This document shows positions 45,729 through 57,800 of a DNA stretch of 64,000 bases, in pieces. The number at the start of each line of letters is the position of its first letter. Position 1 is the stretch's first letter. The notes beneath the pieces are model-generated. The model was not told the origin of the DNA and searched no databases. It worked only from the letters and a program-made list of their open reading frames with translations. Origin of the DNA: Streptomyces sp. NBC_00376 (GTDB lineage Bacteria > Actinomycetota > Actinomycetes > Streptomycetales > Streptomycetaceae). The position numbers and the translations under genes were made by a program. The DNA is taken from positions 7,316,001 to 7,380,000 of the forward strand of contig NZ_CP107960.1 in NCBI RefSeq assembly GCF_036077095.1. The letters run 5' to 3'.

Positions 45729-45817
45729 TCGGTCGGACTCCATGCTGCTGTGATCGGAGGAACGGGCCCGCCATTGCAGGGGAGGTTCCAGGGATTTTCT
45801 GCCGCGTATGCAGGCAA

Positions 45818-45866
45818 GGTTCTGACAGCGCTGAAAGGTACGAACGCGCTGTCAGAACCTCTTTTA
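45818..45866 (+). terminator. Terminator of the helicase gene
   Basis: Perfect 14-bp arms GGTTCTGACAGCGC and GCGCTGTCAGAACC with a 14-nt loop, followed by TCTTTTAA. It lies 90 nt after the helicase stop. Confidence 0.7.
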
Positions 45867-45923
45867 ATCAGAATTTGAGGTGTTCACCGCGGTCCCGCCC
45901 GCGCCATCTTCTCGTGCTGACGG

Positions 45924-46103
45924 TCATGCGACCATTCGGCATCGCTCGTCCAGCCATTTCCGGACCTCCGCCGGAGAGAACCGAAGCTGTTGGCCTACGC
46001 GAAAGCTCGGCAGTTCCTCCTTGAGATGGTTGTCGTACACCCAAGAAGTGGGCTTCCCGAGATAGGCGGCAAGCGCCTTGACGTCCCACATCGGCTCACT
46101 CAC
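45924..46103 (-). CDS. Excisionase-like helix-turn-helix protein (Xis)
   Basis: 59 aa from GTG 46103. MWDVKALAAYLGKPTSWVYD, HLKEELPSFRVGQQLRFSP and AEVRKWLDERC form the MerR-like winged helix of the excisionase family (HTH_17). In integrative elements this gene sits directly before the integrase. Here the following DNA on the minus strand is the helicase terminator, so it is an orphan relic of a lost or rearranged element, in line with the integrase and tRNA-Thr relics elsewhere in the window. Confidence 0.72.
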   Translation of the reverse strand: MSEPMWDVKALAAYLGKPTSWVYDNHLKEELPSFRVGQQLRFSPAEVRKWLDERCRMVA

Positions 46104-46569
46104 AAACAATTCCTCTACGCTTGCTTCAGCTGCTCGCGAGGACGGTAGTGGGGAAAGGCGGCCGCACCAAGCGGGCGGGGGCCTGCCGGGTGACGAGGGG
46201 CCCGGAGTCAGCACCGATCCAGCACGACGCACCCGAACGGACCGGAACGGACGCCAGCGGAAGTCAGCACCAGGTCAGCACCAGCGCGTTCGCGCTCGAT
46301 TCGTCTCACGCGGTCCGAGCCTGTGACCTGCATGTTTGTGCAGGAGGGCACCGCGTGGTAAGCGGCGCCCTCCCATTTGGAGAACATCTGGCTCCGCACC
46401 AAGCGCTACGACGCGAACGGCAAGGTCAGGAGTGGTACGGGCGGGGTCTGCTACCTGTACTGGCCTGCAAAGCCGGCGCCGAGTCAGCGTCGCGTCCTGA
46501 GGTCGTTCGGCCTGCTGTGAGCATGTGCGACGCCACGGCCGCCTCGACCACCTGACGGCAGCGTTCCCG
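46104..46569. other. Intergenic stretch at the accessory/core boundary
   Basis: No gene with recognisable motifs. A plus-strand frame near 46383 reads ENIWLRTKRYDANGKVRSG and may be a relic. A hairpin with one mismatch per arm (GGAGGGC and GCCCTCC outer arms) lies at about 46340-46371. Confidence 0.4.
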
Positions 46570-46591
46570 GCCGTCCTGGCCGCGGGACGGC
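46570..46591. terminator. Terminator of the alkaline phosphatase gene
   Basis: 7-bp arms GCCGTCC and GGACGGC with an 8-nt loop, 12 nt beyond the phosphatase stop on the minus strand. Confidence 0.5.
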
Positions 46592-46603
46592 TTCCCGGGT
46601 GAC

Positions 46604-47977
46604 TCAGCGCACCCGGAGCGCCTCGCGGAGGGTGGTGAACAGGTCGGTCTGGTCGGTGACGCCCAGGACCCGGTAGGCCTGCGGGCCCTGGGCCGCGATC
46701 CGGACCTCGGTACCGGTGTGCTCCTGCGACTGGCCGGGCGTGTTGGTCGAGTAGTTGACCTTGATCTGCTGGCCCTCGTCGGTGACCAGCGTGGAGGTCA
46801 GGCCGGGCGGCTGGGCCTCCAGGGGCACGATCTGGCTGCTGTGGCCGTGGTCGGCGGTGGTGACGACGAGGGTGTCGGGGTGCTTGGCGGCGTACGCGCG
46901 CGCCGTCTTCACCGCGCGGTCGAACGCGGCGGTCTCGCCGATCTGGCCGCAGGGGTCGGCCGCGTGGTCCTGCTTGTCGATCGACGCGCCCTCGACCTGG
47001 AGGAAGAAGCCCTTCTTGCCGTGGTCGCGCTTCTGCTTCGCCTCCAGGAGCTGGATGGCCTTGGCGGTCTGGTCGGCGAGCTCGGGGGTGCCGGCGGGGC
47101 GGTTCGGGTTGGAGGTGACGCAACGCTGCGGGTCGGTCCCGCCGACCGCGGCGGGCTTGCCGGTCCACTCGGTGGGAACGTTGCCGGGCGCGAAGAGGCC
47201 GAGCACCGGCTTGCCGCCCTTGACCGCCTTCAGGGAGGCGTTGTCGGTGACGACCTGGTAGCCCAGCTTCCGGGCCTGCTCGGTGACGGTCAGGCCCTTG
47301 TACCGGCCCTCGGTCACCTTCTGGTCGAAGCGCTGCTTGCCGCCGCCGAGGAGGACGTCGACCTTGTGGTTCACGCTCTGCTCGGCGATGGAGCCGGGGC
47401 CGCCCTTGGCGATCGTGTCGGTGGGGCACTTGGCCATGTCGGCGGGGCCCTGGCAGGAGCGGTCGGTGGCGTGCGAGGCGAGGACGGCCGGGGTGGCGTC
47501 GGTCAGCTCGGCGGTGGTCACCGAGCCGGTCGCGTACCCGCCCTTCTGCGCCAGTTCCAGAATGGTCGGTACGGCCTTGTCGGTGCCCGGAGTCTTGGAG
47601 ATCCGGCCGTTGACGGTCTTCACGCCGGTCGCCCAGCCGGTGCCGCTGGCCGCGGAGTCGGTGACGTAGTCGGGAGTTCCGTCCGCGTGCACGGCGTAGG
47701 TCGTGTACGCGCCGGTCAGCGGGAACTTGTCCATGTCGAGGCGGCCGGCCGCACCCACCGTGTAGTCGCGGGCGAGGGTGATCTCCGAGTCGCCCATGCC
47801 GTCACCGATGAGCAGGATGACGTTCTTCGCCTTGCCGTCCTTGATGGCGTCCTTCGCGTGTTCCTTCGTGCCGGACGCACCGGCCGTCGCCGTGAGGGCG
47901 ACCGCGGCGGTGGCGGTGGCGACGACGACCGCACCGGTGGCCATCAGGTGACTGCGGGAAAGGCGCTGACTGGGCAT
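46604..47977 (-). CDS. phoA: Secreted alkaline phosphatase
   Basis: 457 aa from ATG 47977, which has AAGGAGAT just upstream; the longer frame to 48082 is not used. Signal peptide: SQRLSRSHLMATGAVVVATA then ALTATAGA. The PhoA fold is clear: NVILLIGDGMGDSEI (metal Asp about 59), TDSAASGTGWATGVKT (phosphorylated Ser about 108), FFLQVEGASIDKQDHAAD, VVTTADHGHS and PGQSQEHTGTEV (metal ligands). It releases phosphate from monoesters outside the cell. Such genes are normally induced by phosphate starvation through PhoP; I could not identify a convincing PHO box upstream. Confidence 0.92.
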   Translation of the reverse strand: MPSQRLSRSHLMATGAVVVATATAAVALTATAGASGTKEHAKDAIKDGKAKNVILLIGDGMGDSEITLARDYTVGAAGRLDMDKFPLTGAYTTYAVHADGTPDYVTDSAASGTGWATGVKTVNGRISKTPGTDKAVPTILELAQKGGYATGSVTTAELTDATPAVLASHATDRSCQGPADMAKCPTDTIAKGGPGSIAEQSVNHKVDVLLGGGKQRFDQKVTEGRYKGLTVTEQARKLGYQVVTDNASLKAVKGGKPVLGLFAPGNVPTEWTGKPAAVGGTDPQRCVTSNPNRPAGTPELADQTAKAIQLLEAKQKRDHGKKGFFLQVEGASIDKQDHAADPCGQIGETAAFDRAVKTARAYAAKHPDTLVVTTADHGHSSQIVPLEAQPPGLTSTLVTDEGQQIKVNYSTNTPGQSQEHTGTEVRIAAQGPQAYRVLGVTDQTDLFTTLREALRVR

Positions 47978-48119
47978 GGAATCTCCTTGATCCGGCCGGC
48001 GGGGAGCACCGACGTGGATCACCTCATCAGCGGTGGGTGAACCATCGGTGACGTGGAAGCCGCGCCCGTCCTGCCGGGACATGGCATCGGGGGCATGTGC
48101 CCGTTCCCCGTACGCCGAC

Positions 48120-48151
48120 GGGCCCCGGCGGAAGAAAATCCGCCGGGGCCC
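48120..48151 (-). terminator. Terminator of argG
   Basis: Perfect 12-bp GC-rich arms GGGCCCCGGCGG and CCGCCGGGGCCC with the loop AAGAAAAT, 40 nt beyond the argG stop on the minus strand. Confidence 0.75.
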
Positions 48152-48190
48152 GCTGACCGGATGCGTACGGCCGGTGGCCGGGGTCCGGTG

Positions 48191-49674
<1,484 letters not shown>

Positions 49675-49696
49675 CATCCGTCATTGTTGATCACGG

Positions 49697-49725
49697 CGGG
49701 CCGGCCCCCGGCGGGGGCCGGCCCG
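49697..49725 (-). terminator. Terminator of the type VII-associated operon
   Basis: Perfect 13-bp arms CGGGCCGGCCCCC and GGGGGCCGGCCCG with a 3-nt loop, 31 nt beyond the stop of the membrane-protein gene. Confidence 0.75.
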
Positions 49726-49755
49726 AAGCGGTAGATCACCAGGAGCGGCAGATCG

Positions 49756-51165
49756 TCAGGAGCGGCAGGTCGCCCTTATCTGGGCGGCGGCGTGATGCGC
49801 CTTCTCCCATCCCTTCGACCAGTCGTCGCCACGGTCGAGCAGCTTCACCCCGATCGTGGAGCCCTTGAGCGCGAAGGTGCCCGCGTCCACCCACTGGCCG
49901 CGGTGGGCGACCTGGTTGATCGTGAAGCTGCTGTACATGCTCGTACGGTCGTTGGCGTTCACCAGCACGTGGTACTTGGTGGGGTGCCCGCCCACGTACA
50001 GCGAGTTGCTGATGTTCGGGATGTACACCGAGATCTGGCAGGTGCGTGCCCCGGTGCCGGGCTTCCACCACCACTTGACGCGGCTCTTCGCGTCGACACC
50101 GGTGTCCCCCGACATGGGGACGGAGACGTAGCGGCCGTTGCAGCCGTTGCCCGACCAGCCGCCGGACGGGCGGGTGTACCAGCCGGCGCTGCCTTCGGAG
50201 AAATAGCCGTCCTGCTGGTAACCGCCACCGGCCGGAGTGGGGCAGCCAGGACCGGCGACGCCGGTGTACACCACGGTCGACTGCGGGGCGGCCTTCTCCG
50301 TGGTGCCGCCCGAACCGCCCGCCGCGCCGCCGGCCGCGCTGCCCGTGCCGGTGCCCTTCTTGTCCGTGGTGGTCTTCCCGGCCGTGGTCTTCGTGCCGCC
50401 ACCGGACTTCCGCGTGGAGCTGTCGCCGCCCGCGGTGGTCCCGCCGGTGGAGCCGCCGCCCTCGTTGAGCGGAGTGGAGCCGTGAGCGCCGTCGGGGGAG
50501 GGGTCGCCGCCGTCGGTGTTCTCGCCGTCCTTGCCACCGGACGCCCCCTTGCCGTTGGGCTTACGTGGCGAGGGCGCTGCCGACGCGAATGCGCCGGGTA
50601 TGTCTCCCTTGCCGGAACCCAGCAGGGTCCCGGGGGCCTCGCCGCCGCCTGCCGAACGCTTGCCGTCGTTGCCTCCACCGGCATGTACCAGGAAGGGGAC
50701 CGCCACCAGCAGGACACCGGCGATGGCGGCGCCCGCCAGGACCGCCTTGTTCGGGCGACCCGTCCTCTCGGGAGCGTCAGCAGTGGTGGTGGCGGTCATG
50801 GTCGCGGTGGCTTCCGCCTCCGCATCGGACTCCGCATCCGCCTCGGCGGTCGCGGTCCCGCCTTCGGCAGCGGTGGCGGTGGTGGTCGGTGCCCCGTTTG
50901 CCGTCTCCTCCTCCTGTTCGTGCTTCCGCCCCGGTTCTGCCGCCGCTTCGGAGGTCTCGGCGGACGCCTCGCCGGGCTTCTTCGGTGCCTGACCGGCTGA
51001 CTCTCCCGGAGCGGTGGACGGCTCTGCGGCCCCTGCCGTGCTACCGCCCCCGGCGGACGCCGCGCGAGCGGCCCGTACCGAGGTCTCGCCCGTGGCGGCC
51101 TCCGAGGTGGCGTGGGCCTCCGGCTCGGAGGCGGCCGCGGTTTCTTCGTTCCTGGACGTGGTCAT
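49756..51165 (-). CDS. Single-pass membrane protein with extracellular beta-rich domain
   Basis: 469 aa from ATG 51165, whose ATGA overlaps the stop of the preceding gene. Residues 1-135 are Ala/Glu/Thr-rich and disordered, with no signal peptide. One membrane segment follows (AVLAGAAIAGVLLVAVPFLV, about 144-163). A long Gly/Ser/Thr linker leads to a C-terminal domain (about 330-469) with WYTRPSGGWSGNGCNGRY, CQISVYIPNISNSLYVGG and TSMYSSFTINQVAHRGQWVD, resembling golvesin-C-like beta sandwiches. The topology suggests a cytoplasmic N-terminus and a surface-exposed C-terminus. It is the last gene of the operon with the type VII-associated and giant proteins; it may anchor or display. Exact function unknown. 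Confidence 0.78.
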   Translation of the reverse strand: MTTSRNEETAAASEPEAHATSEAATGETSVRAARAASAGGGSTAGAAEPSTAPGESAGQAPKKPGEASAETSEAAAEPGRKHEQEEETANGAPTTTATAAEGGTATAEADAESDAEAEATATMTATTTADAPERTGRPNKAVLAGAAIAGVLLVAVPFLVHAGGGNDGKRSAGGGEAPGTLLGSGKGDIPGAFASAAPSPRKPNGKGASGGKDGENTDGGDPSPDGAHGSTPLNEGGGSTGGTTAGGDSSTRKSGGGTKTTAGKTTTDKKGTGTGSAAGGAAGGSGGTTEKAAPQSTVVYTGVAGPGCPTPAGGGYQQDGYFSEGSAGWYTRPSGGWSGNGCNGRYVSVPMSGDTGVDAKSRVKWWWKPGTGARTCQISVYIPNISNSLYVGGHPTKYHVLVNANDRTSMYSSFTINQVAHRGQWVDAGTFALKGSTIGVKLLDRGDDWSKGWEKAHHAAAQIRATCRS

Positions 51166-51848
51166 GAGGTCCTCTGGGTGACGGGACTGGTGGGGAGTGA
51201 GTGGGACGATTCGGTGGAGACGGTGGCAGGCGTGGAGACGGCGGGCCGGACGGCGTCGAGCACCTGGCGCGCGTCCAGCAGGATGCGTGCCGGGCCCGCC
51301 GGGTTGACCGAGAGGCGGACCTGGTCCGTGGGGAGGCCGCGCACCAGATCGGCGACGGCGACCGTGTCGTGCGCCAGGGCGCCCTCGAACGGCTGATGGG
51401 GCACGGCGGTGAAGAGCGGGATCGCGGGTGAACCGTCGGCGTCGGCGACGGTCAACGGGCCTCCGTCCGGCGCCCGGAGCACCGCCGCCTCCGCGGCTGC
51501 CAGTGCCTCGACGGCATCGCTCAGCGGGCCGTACCCGGTGACGGCCAGCTGAACGGCGGCATCGACCGGATCGGTCGGTTCGGGCCAGCCCAGGGCGAGC
51601 GGGGACGGGCGGTAGTCGTCGTTGGGCTGCCACTCCACGACCTCGCCGTCGAGCCCGGACCGCCACTCCCCGGCCACTGCCCAGGGCGGCGGGGCGGCAT
51701 CGTCCGTCCATGCGGGATCGACGACGCCGATCCAGTGGTCCGGTGCCTCCCGTGCGGCCTCGCGGATGTGATCGGGCACGGGCGGTAGTTCCTGGCCGGC
51801 CGGTCCGTCGGTGTGCTGCATCTGTGTGCCTCGGTTCGTGTCCGTCAT
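51162..51848 (-). CDS. Type VII secretion system-associated protein
   Basis: 228 aa from ATG 51848, overlapping the giant gene's TGA (ATGA) and followed by another ATGA overlap. No signal peptide or membrane segment. The N-terminal region contains DHIREAAREAPDHWIGVVDP and WAVAGEWRSGLDGEVVEWQ, and the C-terminal half looks SseB-like (IPLFTAVPHQPF; LPTDQVRLSVNPAGPARILL). It matches the small cytoplasmic proteins annotated as type VII secretion-associated in streptomycetes. Coupling to the giant gene suggests chaperone or export-assistance for that protein. Confidence 0.75.
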   Translation of the reverse strand: MTDTNRGTQMQHTDGPAGQELPPVPDHIREAAREAPDHWIGVVDPAWTDDAAPPPWAVAGEWRSGLDGEVVEWQPNDDYRPSPLALGWPEPTDPVDAAVQLAVTGYGPLSDAVEALAAAEAAVLRAPDGGPLTVADADGSPAIPLFTAVPHQPFEGALAHDTVAVADLVRGLPTDQVRLSVNPAGPARILLDARQVLDAVRPAVSTPATVSTESSHSLPTSPVTQRTS

Positions 51849-54800
51849 TGCGTCGCTATGCGTGCCAGCGCCGCAGAAGCCTCGTCGGTGTGCCGGAGAA
51901 TCGCCGCGAACACCGGATATTCGCGCAACTCATCGCACGCCTTCATGGACAGATGACGGTGGTGGGCGAGCACCGTCAGCATCTGAATATTGGTCAGCCC
52001 CAAGTCACCCATGGACAGCCCCCGGGGCGCGAGTTCCAGCGTGGCCATCGCGGATTTGAGCGGATCCTTGAGCGGGCGCAGAGTCACCTGCCGTACGACG
52101 ATGTCCTGCACCCCGTGCCTTTCGAGGACATCGGCGAGGACCTCTGCGAGGAACTCGGGGGAGGGAGTGTCCTGTTCCGCGTCGCCGTCGTCGTTGTTGT
52201 CGTCGTTGTCACCTCTGGACGTGGACGTGGACGTGGCTCTTGCCAGCGGGTTCAACTCGCCGTCTGCGAGATCGCCCGTCTCCGATGCGTCGAGGTCGTC
52301 GACCGAGGTGTCGGCGGTCTGCCGCGCGTCCGTGTCGTCCTGATGGCTGTCCTGATCGTCGTGGTGCATCGAGCCGTCGTCCAGCGAGTGTTGCGGCTCG
52401 GAGCTCGTGAGCACGGGGGACAGGGCCGCCTGGTAATGGCGGTCCTTCAGGTACAGCACGACTCGTCCCGTGGGCTCGTCGGTGGTACCGGGCTCGAAAT
52501 CCTGGAACGTGCCGTCGTCCCGGACGACCGTCACCCTGACGCCGAAGGTTCGGGCGGCGAGCGCGGGCAGCAGGTCAGCGGCCCCGTGGTCCCAGCCGGT
52601 GTTGTCGGGTGCGTTGCCGGGGCGCCGCAGCTGTGCCAGCGCGAGTGCCTTGCGCTCTTCGGGCGACAGCTGCGCGTACAGCGGCAGGGTGCCTGCGGGA
52701 TCGTCGAACTCACGTTGCTCGGGTGACCCTTCGGCGAACGTGGGGCCGCCGTTCGCCAGTTCCTGCTGAGCGAATCTGTCGAGGAGGTCCGGAGTCGTGA
52801 AATCCAACAGGTCGCCCGAGTCGTTCGTCAGGGTGTCCGTCATCCGTCCGAGCAACTCGGCGACGGGCGTTGCGGTGTTCTCGGAGTTGCCGGTCAGGGT
52901 CGATGGCGGTGTGCCGGTGTTCCGGAGCCCGGCCGCGAGTGCGTGGAAGAAGGCGTCGCCGTCCTCGGGTACGTCATGCAGTGTGTACGTGTCACCGTCC
53001 GGGGAGACGAGCGCCTGCGCGGTGTTCGAGGAGTCCTGCGCCGTGTCCGGGACGGTGAACCTGGGGGTCTCCGGCTTCGGTGACTCGGGGGCCGTGAAGA
53101 CCACCGGGGGAGGCTTGGGGCCTCGGCGTGGTGTGCGGTGGTACCACCGGGTGAGCCGGTCCGTCGCCGCCCGCACCCGGCGGAACTCCCGCATCGCCTC
53201 GCGCGAGCGGGCGGCCAGCTGCTCCATCTGCGCCGGCCGGCCGGCTGCGGCCTGATCGTCTTCCGTCGACTCGGTGGCGGCGCGCCGGACCTTCCAGTAC
53301 GCCTTGTCCGCGTCCACCCACGCCTTGCTCGCGGCGGCCACCGAGGTCCAGGCGGCGGTGACGTCGGCCGGGAAGGTCGTGTCGTCGATCAGTCCGAGTT
53401 CGCGGGCCACGTCCTCCCGTACCCAGGCCAGGACATTGGTCCGGTACTCGACGACTTGTGACCTGCTTCCCGGAAGGAAGACGCCGGCGAGCTTGCCGTG
53501 GACGATCGTCGCCTCGCCCAGCCAGTCCGTGGGTATCGAGAACAGCAACGCCCGGCCCGTCTTGGGCTTGATGTTCTGCTGGGTGCCGTCGGCCGAGGCG
53601 ATCTTGAGGGTCCCCGACTCGCCGGTGTTCCCCCCGCTGCCCGTCGGCGCGGGCGACATGGTGCCGACCGGCGGTACGGACGTGCCGACGGTCGTACCGA
53701 GCGTCGTGCCCTGCGCGCCGGTCTCGGTGATCGAGACGTCCGAACTCGTGGTCTGCCGCTCGGGGCTCTCCATCGTGGCGTCCGCCGCCACGCTCAGCAG
53801 CACCGCCTGATTCAGCTGGGGGCGGGAGAAGAGCCGGTAGCTGCCCTGGGTGTCCAGGGCGATACCGGCATCGTGCATCGTGGCCGCCAGATAGCCGTTG
53901 GGCGTCGCGGTGTTGGCGAAGAAGGCCGCCGTCTGGGTGCTCGCGAGCCCGTCGGACAGCGCCTGCCCCGAGGCCAGTCCCTGGGGGGCGAGGCCCGACC
54001 TCCGGGCCTTGGCCGCCGCCTCCGTCAGCTGCGGGCCGGTGAGCTCGACGGGATCGGTGGACTTGGGCAGGTGCGGGAGCTTGGTGTTGAACGCCTTGGC
54101 CATGGCGAGGTGAGCGGCGTCCAGTGCCGTGTCGGTGCCGGTGATCCGGCGGGGCATGAAGCCGTTGGACGGCATGGTGAACAGTTCCGTCCCACCCGCT
54201 CGCCGCCACTCCTCGATCTCCGCGGTCGTGAGCTGTCCTGCTCGCCGGAGCGTGATGCTGGGCGACGGGTTCTGGTCCTCCAGCGGCTGTGTTTCCTCTG
54301 TCTCCTCGACGGTGATCTCCTGCTGCGAGACCGGGGCGATCTGCTGCGTCGAGGACGAGACGCTCTCCTGTGCGGCGTCGGCGTCGTCGTTCACGTCCGG
54401 CATGGCCAGGCTGAGCGGAAGCTGCTCGCGCAGGGTGCCGACCGGGAAGTCCCCCGACGTGAGCTCCGTTCCGTCGGAGTTCACCAGCACCATGCGGAGC
54501 CGGTACGTGGTGAGGAAGTCGGCGTAGGGCTCGTTGGGATAGAACGTGTAGTTCTTCGTACGGCTCGCCGATGTGGTGACAGTCCTCTGCTGGGTGACGG
54601 CGAGCGACTCGGAGAGGCTCGGCCCGGCGGTGGGGGCGGCGGTGTTCTGCGTCCGCACCGCTTCGCCGACCGAGAAGCCCGTCGTCGTGGTGACGGCCTT
54701 GACGCCGTTCACCTCGACGGTCTCGGTCATGCCCAGGGTCTCCTGGAACGTGACGCTGTGATCGATTCCGTCGAACTCGGTCTTCTCCTGGACGAGTTCG

Positions 54801-57800
54801 ATGCGTACCGTCGCACGCTGCGAGCCGATGGACACCTGGCCGAGCTTGGTCCAGGCGGTGCGGGTCACCGCAGTGACCCCGTTCCGCGCGGCGGCCATCT
54901 GCTGCCGAAGGGCGAGGAGCGCACGCGGCGACACCATGTCCAGGATGTGGTCCCGTCCGGCGTCGTCCACCCCCTGCGACTTGAGGAGTTCGGCGAAGTC
55001 CCGGGCGGCCCGGGAGGAGTCCAGGGAATTGACCGGGAACGAACCGAACGGTGTGTCCTTCAGCCAGGGCGCCGGGGACCAGGAGTCCTCCTTGTAGAGG
55101 GGCACGGGAGGAAGCCCCTGGCCGACCAGCCCGAGACGGTGTGCGGTCTTCTCCGGGATGTGGCCGAGCCATCCGCCGGGTACGTTCAGCGTGAATCCCG
55201 CGTAGTGCGTGTTCAGTATCGGCAGCAGGGCGCGCAGGGGGCCGGACAGGCCGTGGGCCTTTGTCGTGAAGCCGACCTCGTGCTGGATGTCGGCGGTGAC
55301 CAGGTACTTGAGGTTCTCGTCGTCCCGGTCGTTCTCCACCGCGACCGTGTTCGTCACCGTCGCGGTGCGGCCCTTCGTCCATGCCCCGTTCAGGATCAGT
55401 CCGTACGTGCCGACCAGCGAAGGCCCCTGGTCGTGGCTGCGTGCGTAGGCGAGCCCGAAATTCAGCTTGGCCACCGTGACCGAGGTCTTCGCATGGGACA
55501 CCTGGGTCTCGGCGCCGAGTGTCAACTCGGTCTCCACCGCGACGGGTTTCGACTGCACGACCGGATTCCCGAACGAGACCCGGTGGACGAGCCGGCCGAT
55601 CCGGTTGATGTACGGGCCTGCGCCGAACAACTCGACCATGCGCATGCCCGCGGGGGTGACCGACTGGTCCAGGAACGAAGCGAGGACCTGCGGCTGGAAC
55701 TGACGTATCACCGCATCGTGCGGTGCGGCTCCGTACAGGCTGAACTGCCAGGCATTGCCGGAGCCGTCCTTGAGCGCCGTTTCCAGGGCCTGTCCCAGCT
55801 CGGAGCTGCCGGCGACGGCGATGACCTGGTGGGGCAGATCGCTGAACGGGGTCAACGGGCTTGTCAGGTCGATGAGTTCGTGGACCTCCGTGTCACCGCC
55901 CGAGTTTTCGTCAGTGTTTTCGCCAGCGTTCTCGTCCGTGTCACCGTTCAGCAGATCCTGAACCTGCTTGGTACTCAGGAGGGTGGGGGCGGGACGACCC
56001 GGATTCGGCGTCCGTTCCTGCTCCTGTGGCGGGTTCGGGGGGTTCGGCGGGATGTGCTCATCGGGCACGTCGAGCAGCACCCGACCGGTCACCGCCGGAC
56101 GGCGTGCCGCGCCGCCGATGAGGTCGATCTCCGCATTGCGACCGACGGAGAGCCCCGTGCCGAGCAGGCCGAGGAACCGCAGCGGCTCGCGGAACCGCCA
56201 GTACCCACCGCTGGTGACGGTCACCGACAGCTGGTAGCTGAACACATGCGACGGCCCCGACGTGGCGTGCAGGGGCTCGTAAGAGACGGTGGCACCGGAG
56301 CCGGTCTTCCGGGCCTTCTGCCAGGCGAACCGGCCCGCCGGTGTGATCACACCGCTGTTGATCGGCTGCTTGAAGGCGTCGGTGTTGTTCTCACGTGCCG
56401 AAACCCCGACGTCGACGCCGAACTCCCTGCTGTGGGACACCGTGCCCGAGCTGTCCAGCCGCTGAGTGCCGGGTGTGCTGCTTCGAAGGATCAGCTCGTT
56501 GCGCGTGCCCTCGTAGCGGCGTCCGGTCAGGTCGCCCTTGACCTGGATCCAGCGGTACTTCCGCTTGGTTCCGGTGATGTCGACCAGGCGGATGCGCAGT
56601 CCGTCGGCGGCGAAGGACTCCAGCTGTCCCGCCACGCTGTGATGGCTGAGGGCGTCCATGACACTCAGGGTGTTCTGCAGAGCGGCGTTGAAGTGGTTCT
56701 TGCCCCGCCACCCCCTCGACTTGTCCGAAGGATCCGTGAAGTCGGCGAGCGGGGCGACGAGACCGGGGTGCTGCTCGCCGACGGCCGCGATCACACTGTT
56801 CGTCAGCTCGGTGAGGAACGAGGCGGGGGACGGGGGCGGTGGCGTGTTCGCCCCGGACGCGCCCTCGGCAGTGCCGCTGTTGCTGTTGCTGTCGTTGTCG
56901 GGGAGGAACGCCTCCACCCTGGTCATGCCGAGCAGCGTCGGATGGTCCTCCGGCAGATAGACCGGAGGCAGTGGCTCGCCCGTGTGAGGCGTCACGGGCG
57001 TGATGACGCCGTTGCTGTCGCTGTTGCTCCCCTCGGCTACGGAGGCATTACCGGCCGGGAGCTGGGCCGAGCGGGTGCGCAGGGTCGTGCCGTCGTCCCA
57101 TCCGGCGAGGCGGCGCGCCTCGGCGCGGGTCATCCGGTCGAGAGTCCGTACGGTGAATGTGCTGCTGCCTTTCCCTCCGGATCTGCGGACGTGGACCTGC
57201 TTCTCCACGAGGTACAGCTCGGTGCGGACCTTCTTGGCACGTCCGACGATCTTGCGGCTGCCCGAACCGCCGAAGCCGGTGGTCCGGGTGGAGCGGTTGC
57301 CGAACTGCGCGAAGCCCGCCACCTGCACGCGCGGCTGGGCCGCGCTCGTCGCGTACTCGTCGAAGGAGAAGCTGGGGCCGACGGTGAACTGGAGGTCCTG
57401 GCTGTACGCGGTGGACGTACTGCGGTCGTTCTTGATGACCCGCTGTATGGCGTTCCGCAGTTCGGCCGCGTTCGTCCCCGAGACGTGGGTGGCCCTTCCC
57501 GGCACGATCTTGTCCACGACGAAGACGCCGGAGGGTTCGCCGGAATCCGTGAAGAGGGGCTGGCTGGTGACCGGACCGTGCGCCATCCGGTCCGCGGTCC
57601 GGATGAAGTTCTCCGAACTGAAGAACCGGGTGATCTCCGCGTGCATCGCCGAGCCGACGACGGCTTCGGCGTTGTTCACCGCCCATGCGTGGATGTCCGC
57701 GACCGAGCCGTATCCCTCGGTGTGCACCGTGCGGTAGTCACTGTGCTCGCCGAGTGTCATCTCATGAGGTGCGTGCTCACGGTTGTATTCGGCGGTCAGG

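Noticed and set aside
46718..48040. 440-codon plus-strand frame over the phosphatase gene
   Set aside because: Antisense to a clear alkaline phosphatase with all catalytic motifs.
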